The notes under the pieces: generated by a model
What the model saw: only the letters and a program-made list of their open reading frames with translations
Told to the model about the DNA's origin: nothing
The model's database searches: none
From: CAZLMF01 sp964560565
GTDB taxonomy: Bacteria > Bacillota > Clostridia > Oscillospirales > Ruminococcaceae
Length of the DNA stretch: 33,375 nt
NCBI GenBank assembly: GCA_964560565.1
Contig: CAZLMF010000010.1
Span: forward strand, 1-33,375
Direction of reading: 5' to 3'
Made by a program: the position numbers and the translations under genes
Part shown: positions 30,970-33,375 of the stretch, in pieces
How the letters are laid out: each line of letters starts with the position of its first letter
How positions within the stretch are numbered: position 1 is the first letter of the stretch

Positions 30970-32469
30970 ATGTATTATAAAAGCACAAGAAATAGCACAT
31001 TAAATCTGCAAAGTGCGCAGGCAATTACCACTGGTATTTCACCTGAGGGGGGATTGTTTGTCCCTGAAAGCTTGCCAATGTTGACAAAATCAGATATAGA
31101 AAGCTTAGTAAACCTTAGCTATGCAGATAGAGCAAAATATGTTTTCTCACTTTTTCTTACAGACTTTTCAAGGGAGGAAGTAACCCACTGTGTTGATAGT
31201 GCGTACAATGATGACTCTTTTGATTCTGACAGCATCGCACAGATTGCAAGGATAAGTGATGATACCTATATGCTTGAGCTTTGGCATGGCCCTACTTGCG
31301 CATTTAAGGATATGGCACTTCAAATTCTACCTTACCTTATGACTGCTTCCGCTGAAAAATGCGGTGATAATAAAAGAATTTGCATACTTGTTGCTACCTC
31401 TGGTGACACTGGAAAGGCAGCACTTGAAGGCTTTAAGGATGTTGACGGTACAAGTATTCTTGTATTTTATCCCGAGGACGGTGTATCGGATATTCAAAAG
31501 CGTCAAATGACCACACAAGAGGGCAAAAATGTAGGAGTTTGCGCAATTAAAGGCAACTTTGATGATGCACAAAGCGGAGTAAAAGCAATCTTTGCCGATT
31601 CTGAGCTTGCAAAGCGGCTTGCTGATAAAAATATAATGCTCTCCAGCGCAAACTCAATCAACTGGGGAAGGCTTGCGCCGCAGATTATATACTATATTTC
31701 CACCTATGCTGAGCTTATTGTTCAAGGGGAAATCACCATGGGAGAGCAAATCAACTTTGCCGTTCCCACAGGCAATTTTGGCAATATTCTAGCCGCATAT
31801 TACGCAAAGAAAATGGGGCTTCCAATTGCAAAGCTTATTTGCGCATCAAATGCCAACAATATACTCACCGATTTTATCACAACTGGCATATATGACCGCA
31901 ATCGCAGCTTTCATACAACCATTTCCCCCTCAATGGACATACTTATCTCAAGCAACCTTGAAAGGCTTCTATATGACCTTTGCGGTAACGATGACGCTCA
32001 AATTCGCAGCTGGTTCGAATCTCTGTCAAACAGCGGGAAATATGAAGTAAGCCAATCTGTCAAGGATGGACTAAAGGAGCACTTTGTCGCAGGATATTGC
32101 AGCGACAATGACACTAAATCCACAATAAAGAACATTTTTGATAAGTACGGCTACCTTTGTGACACACACACTGCTGTTGCTGTAAAGGTATATGAGGACT
32201 ACAAGCAAGCAACTGGGGATAAAACAAAGACAGTTGTCGTATCTACTGCAAGCCCGTATAAGTTCGCTCCAAGTGTACTAGAAGCGCTAAAAGGCAAAAG
32301 CGACAACTCAGCCGATGAATTCGAGCTACTAGAAAGGCTCGAGAGTGCATCCTTAACCCAAGCACCAATACAGCTAAAGGGCTTAAAGGGCAGGGAAGTG
32401 CGCTTTTCCACAACGATAGACAAGACAGAAATGAAAGCGCATATAGAAAAAGCTATTGATAACATCTAG
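30970..32469 (+). CDS. thrC: Threonine synthase
   Basis: A 499-residue PLP enzyme that converts O-phosphohomoserine to threonine. The PLP lysine is Lys113 in GPTCAFKDMALQ, and the phosphate cup is ATSGDTGKAA (142-151). The N-terminal YYKSTRNSTLNLQSAQAI and GISPEGGLFVPES are typical of the long (about 500-residue) class. GGAGG at 30960-30964, 5 nt upstream, selects ATG 30970 over GTG 30958. It is 15 nt after yraN, at the end of the lepB operon, with no room for a threonine attenuator or T-box directly upstream. Other threonine-pathway genes are not in the window. Confidence 0.96.
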   Translation: MYYKSTRNSTLNLQSAQAITTGISPEGGLFVPESLPMLTKSDIESLVNLSYADRAKYVFSLFLTDFSREEVTHCVDSAYNDDSFDSDSIAQIARISDDTYMLELWHGPTCAFKDMALQILPYLMTASAEKCGDNKRICILVATSGDTGKAALEGFKDVDGTSILVFYPEDGVSDIQKRQMTTQEGKNVGVCAIKGNFDDAQSGVKAIFADSELAKRLADKNIMLSSANSINWGRLAPQIIYYISTYAELIVQGEITMGEQINFAVPTGNFGNILAAYYAKKMGLPIAKLICASNANNILTDFITTGIYDRNRSFHTTISPSMDILISSNLERLLYDLCGNDDAQIRSWFESLSNSGKYEVSQSVKDGLKEHFVAGYCSDNDTKSTIKNIFDKYGYLCDTHTAVAVKVYEDYKQATGDKTKTVVVSTASPYKFAPSVLEALKGKSDNSADEFELLERLESASLTQAPIQLKGLKGREVRFSTTIDKTEMKAHIEKAIDNI

Positions 32470-32476
32470 ATTTATG

Positions 32477-32507
32477 AAAAAAATACAGCAGCCATTTGAC
32501 CGCTGTA
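32477..32507 (-). terminator. Intrinsic terminator of the minus-strand DUF1540 gene
   Basis: Read on the minus strand, TACAGC (32507-32502) pairs with GCTGTA (32489-32484) across a 12-nt loop and is followed by seven T (32483-32477). On the plus strand the tail is only CTTT, so it is a weaker stop for thrC. It begins 8 nt after the thrC stop. Confidence 0.6.
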
Positions 32508-32522
32508 CTTTAACGAAATAAA

Positions 32523-32699
32523 CTATTTCTGTGCAAAGGTATTGCAAAGCGTTTCGTTAGCGTTTACTGCATATTGAGGGCCTACTTCGATTTTCTTTGC
32601 AGTGCAATATTTCTCGGTATTATTATATACACAGTTTATAACATCGCATTTAATGACGTGGCAGTCCTTTTCAGGTACAGGAACGGTTCTCTCGTTCAT
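32523..32699 (-). CDS. DUF1540 domain-containing small cysteine-rich protein
   Basis: A 58-residue protein with five cysteines in the DUF1540 pattern: CHVIKCDVINC, then YCTAKKIEVG, then ETLCNTF near the C-terminus. The N-terminus is short and charged. The spacing suggests metal binding or disulfides. Function is unknown. Such proteins are frequent in Clostridia and Bacilli. AAAGGAG (32714-32708) lies 8 nt before ATG 32699. A GTG 9 nt further upstream overlaps this site and is less likely. It is transcribed alone, convergent with thrC and divergent from the metallophosphoesterase gene. Confidence 0.85.
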   Translation of the reverse strand: MNERTVPVPEKDCHVIKCDVINCVYNNTEKYCTAKKIEVGPQYAVNANETLCNTFAQK

Positions 32700-32789
32700 A
32701 AATACCACTCCTTTTATATATTTGGCTTACGCCATAATTATTGTTTCCATTTCACAGCGAATATACGCATTTCTTGGTTGGAGGAATAA

Positions 32790-33375
32790 ATGAGTCTTTA
32801 CGCAATCGGCGATTTACACCTTTCATTTGGGACAAACAAACCAATGGATATATTTTTCGGCTGGGAGGGCTATGTTGAGCGCTTAGAAGAAAATTGGCAC
32901 AAAACTGTTTCGCCTGAGGACACAGTGGTTGTTGTGGGCGATATATCATGGGCAATGAAAATGGAAGAAGCAAAGGCTGATTTTGATTTTATTAACAAGT
33001 TGCCGGGTAAAAAAATTATACTTAAAGGAAACCATGACTACTGGTGGGACACAAAGACCAAAATGGATAAGTTTTTAGCCGATAATTTATTTACATCCAT
33101 CTCTATTTTGCACAACAACGCATTTGCTTGCGACAAATACGCCATATGCGGCACTAGGGGTTGGATAAGTGACAACAATGAGCCTGCTGACCAAAAGGTT
33201 CTACTGCGTGAGGCAGGGCGCCTTGACACTTCACTTAAAGCAGGGCTTAAGTTGAGACTTGAGCCAATAGCATTTTTACATTATCCACCCATATACGGTA
33301 GTGATGAAAACCTTGAAATACTTGAGGTTTTGCATAGACACAAGGTAAATCGTTGTTACTACGGGCATATCCACG
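32790..33375 (+). CDS. Calcineurin-like metallophosphoesterase, truncated by the window end
   Basis: The frame is open to the right edge, giving 195 residues with no stop. The metal-binding motifs of calcineurin-like phosphoesterases appear in order: GDLH (Asp8, His10), GDISWAM (Asp51), GNHD (Asn81, His82), FLHYPP (His164) and the terminal GHIH (His193, His195). Most of the catalytic domain is therefore visible. GGAGG at 32780-32784 precedes the ATG by 5 nt. The substrate is unknown. The group resembles the uncharacterised YaeI/Ser-Thr phosphatase-like proteins of Clostridia rather than an assigned enzyme. Confidence 0.9.
   Translation, partial: MSLYAIGDLHLSFGTNKPMDIFFGWEGYVERLEENWHKTVSPEDTVVVVGDISWAMKMEEAKADFDFINKLPGKKIILKGNHDYWWDTKTKMDKFLADNLFTSISILHNNAFACDKYAICGTRGWISDNNEPADQKVLLREAGRLDTSLKAGLKLRLEPIAFLHYPPIYGSDENLEILEVLHRHKVNRCYYGHIH

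Noticed and set aside
32700..32790. Promoters in the divergent DUF1540/metallophosphoesterase gap
   Set aside because: AT-rich TATATA and TATACG stretches occur, but no -35 partner at correct spacing could be supported.
1..33375. CRISPR arrays, tRNA/rRNA genes, insertion sequences, prophage or defence islands
   Set aside because: No direct repeats with spacers, cloverleaf sequences, transposases or phage genes were seen. Nearly all sequence is accounted for by conserved core genes.

Overview
The window is a stretch of chromosomal core genes from a low-GC, endospore-lineage Firmicute, most likely class Clostridia and perhaps an Oscillospirales/Ruminococcaceae relative. The evidence is strong GGAGG-type ribosome binding sites, some TTG/GTG starts, gene blocks ordered as in Bacillus/Clostridium, and genes resembling sporulation genes (spoVM, spoIVFA, spoIVFB). 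A run of 10 N at 7331-7340 marks a scaffold gap, so this is draft or metagenome-assembled sequence. I see no prophage, insertion sequence, CRISPR array, tRNA or rRNA, and no intergenic stretch longer than about 210 bases.

Layout. (1) 1-7804, plus strand: end of ispA, a divergent PAP2-family protein, dxs, tlyA, nadK, argR, recN and tyrS (interrupted by the gap), closed by a bidirectional hairpin terminator. (2) 7861-9899, minus strand: a DnaI/DnaC-type helicase loader and a DnaD-like primosome protein, read from a promoter that lies back to back with the next operon's promoter. (3) 10027-23880, plus strand: a tightly packed run of 16 genes (yicC, remA, gmk, rpoZ, priA, def, fmt, a YugP-type protease, rsmB, rlmN, PP2C phosphatase, prkC, rsgA, thiN, a small membrane protein and the 27-residue spoVM), closed by a strong terminator. 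It matches the B. subtilis yloC-to-spoVM order, but coaBC and rpe are absent from their usual places. (4) 23939-27917: an M23/M50 pair resembling spoIVFA-spoIVFB, then the radical SAM/DUF2344 pair. (5) 27923-32469: rplS behind a highly structured leader and followed by a terminator, then lepB, rbgA, rnhB, yraN and thrC. (6) A small minus-strand DUF1540 gene convergent with thrC, and a metallophosphoesterase cut off by the window end.

The genes serve isoprenoid synthesis (ispA, dxs), NADP supply, arginine control, DNA repair and replication restart (recN, priA, DnaD/DnaI), initiation and N-terminal processing of proteins (fmt, def), ribosome modification and assembly (tlyA, rsmB, rlmN, rsgA, rbgA, rplS), Ser/Thr phospho-signalling at the envelope (PP2C-PrkC), secretion (lepB) and mother-cell sporulation control.

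I found no convincing new multigene system. The items most worth a second look are the multi-hairpin RNA upstream of rplS, the very short spoVM gene with an unassigned small membrane partner, the divergent promoter region with an 8-bp inverted repeat in the primosome leader, the unusual acidic linker and Thr-rich tail of PrkC, and the PAP2-like protein inside the isoprenoid operon. Starts were set by ribosome binding site and family alignment where the longest open frame looked wrong (remA, gmk, priA, yugP, rsmB, prkC, rsgA, thiN, lepB, yraN, thrC, DUF1540).
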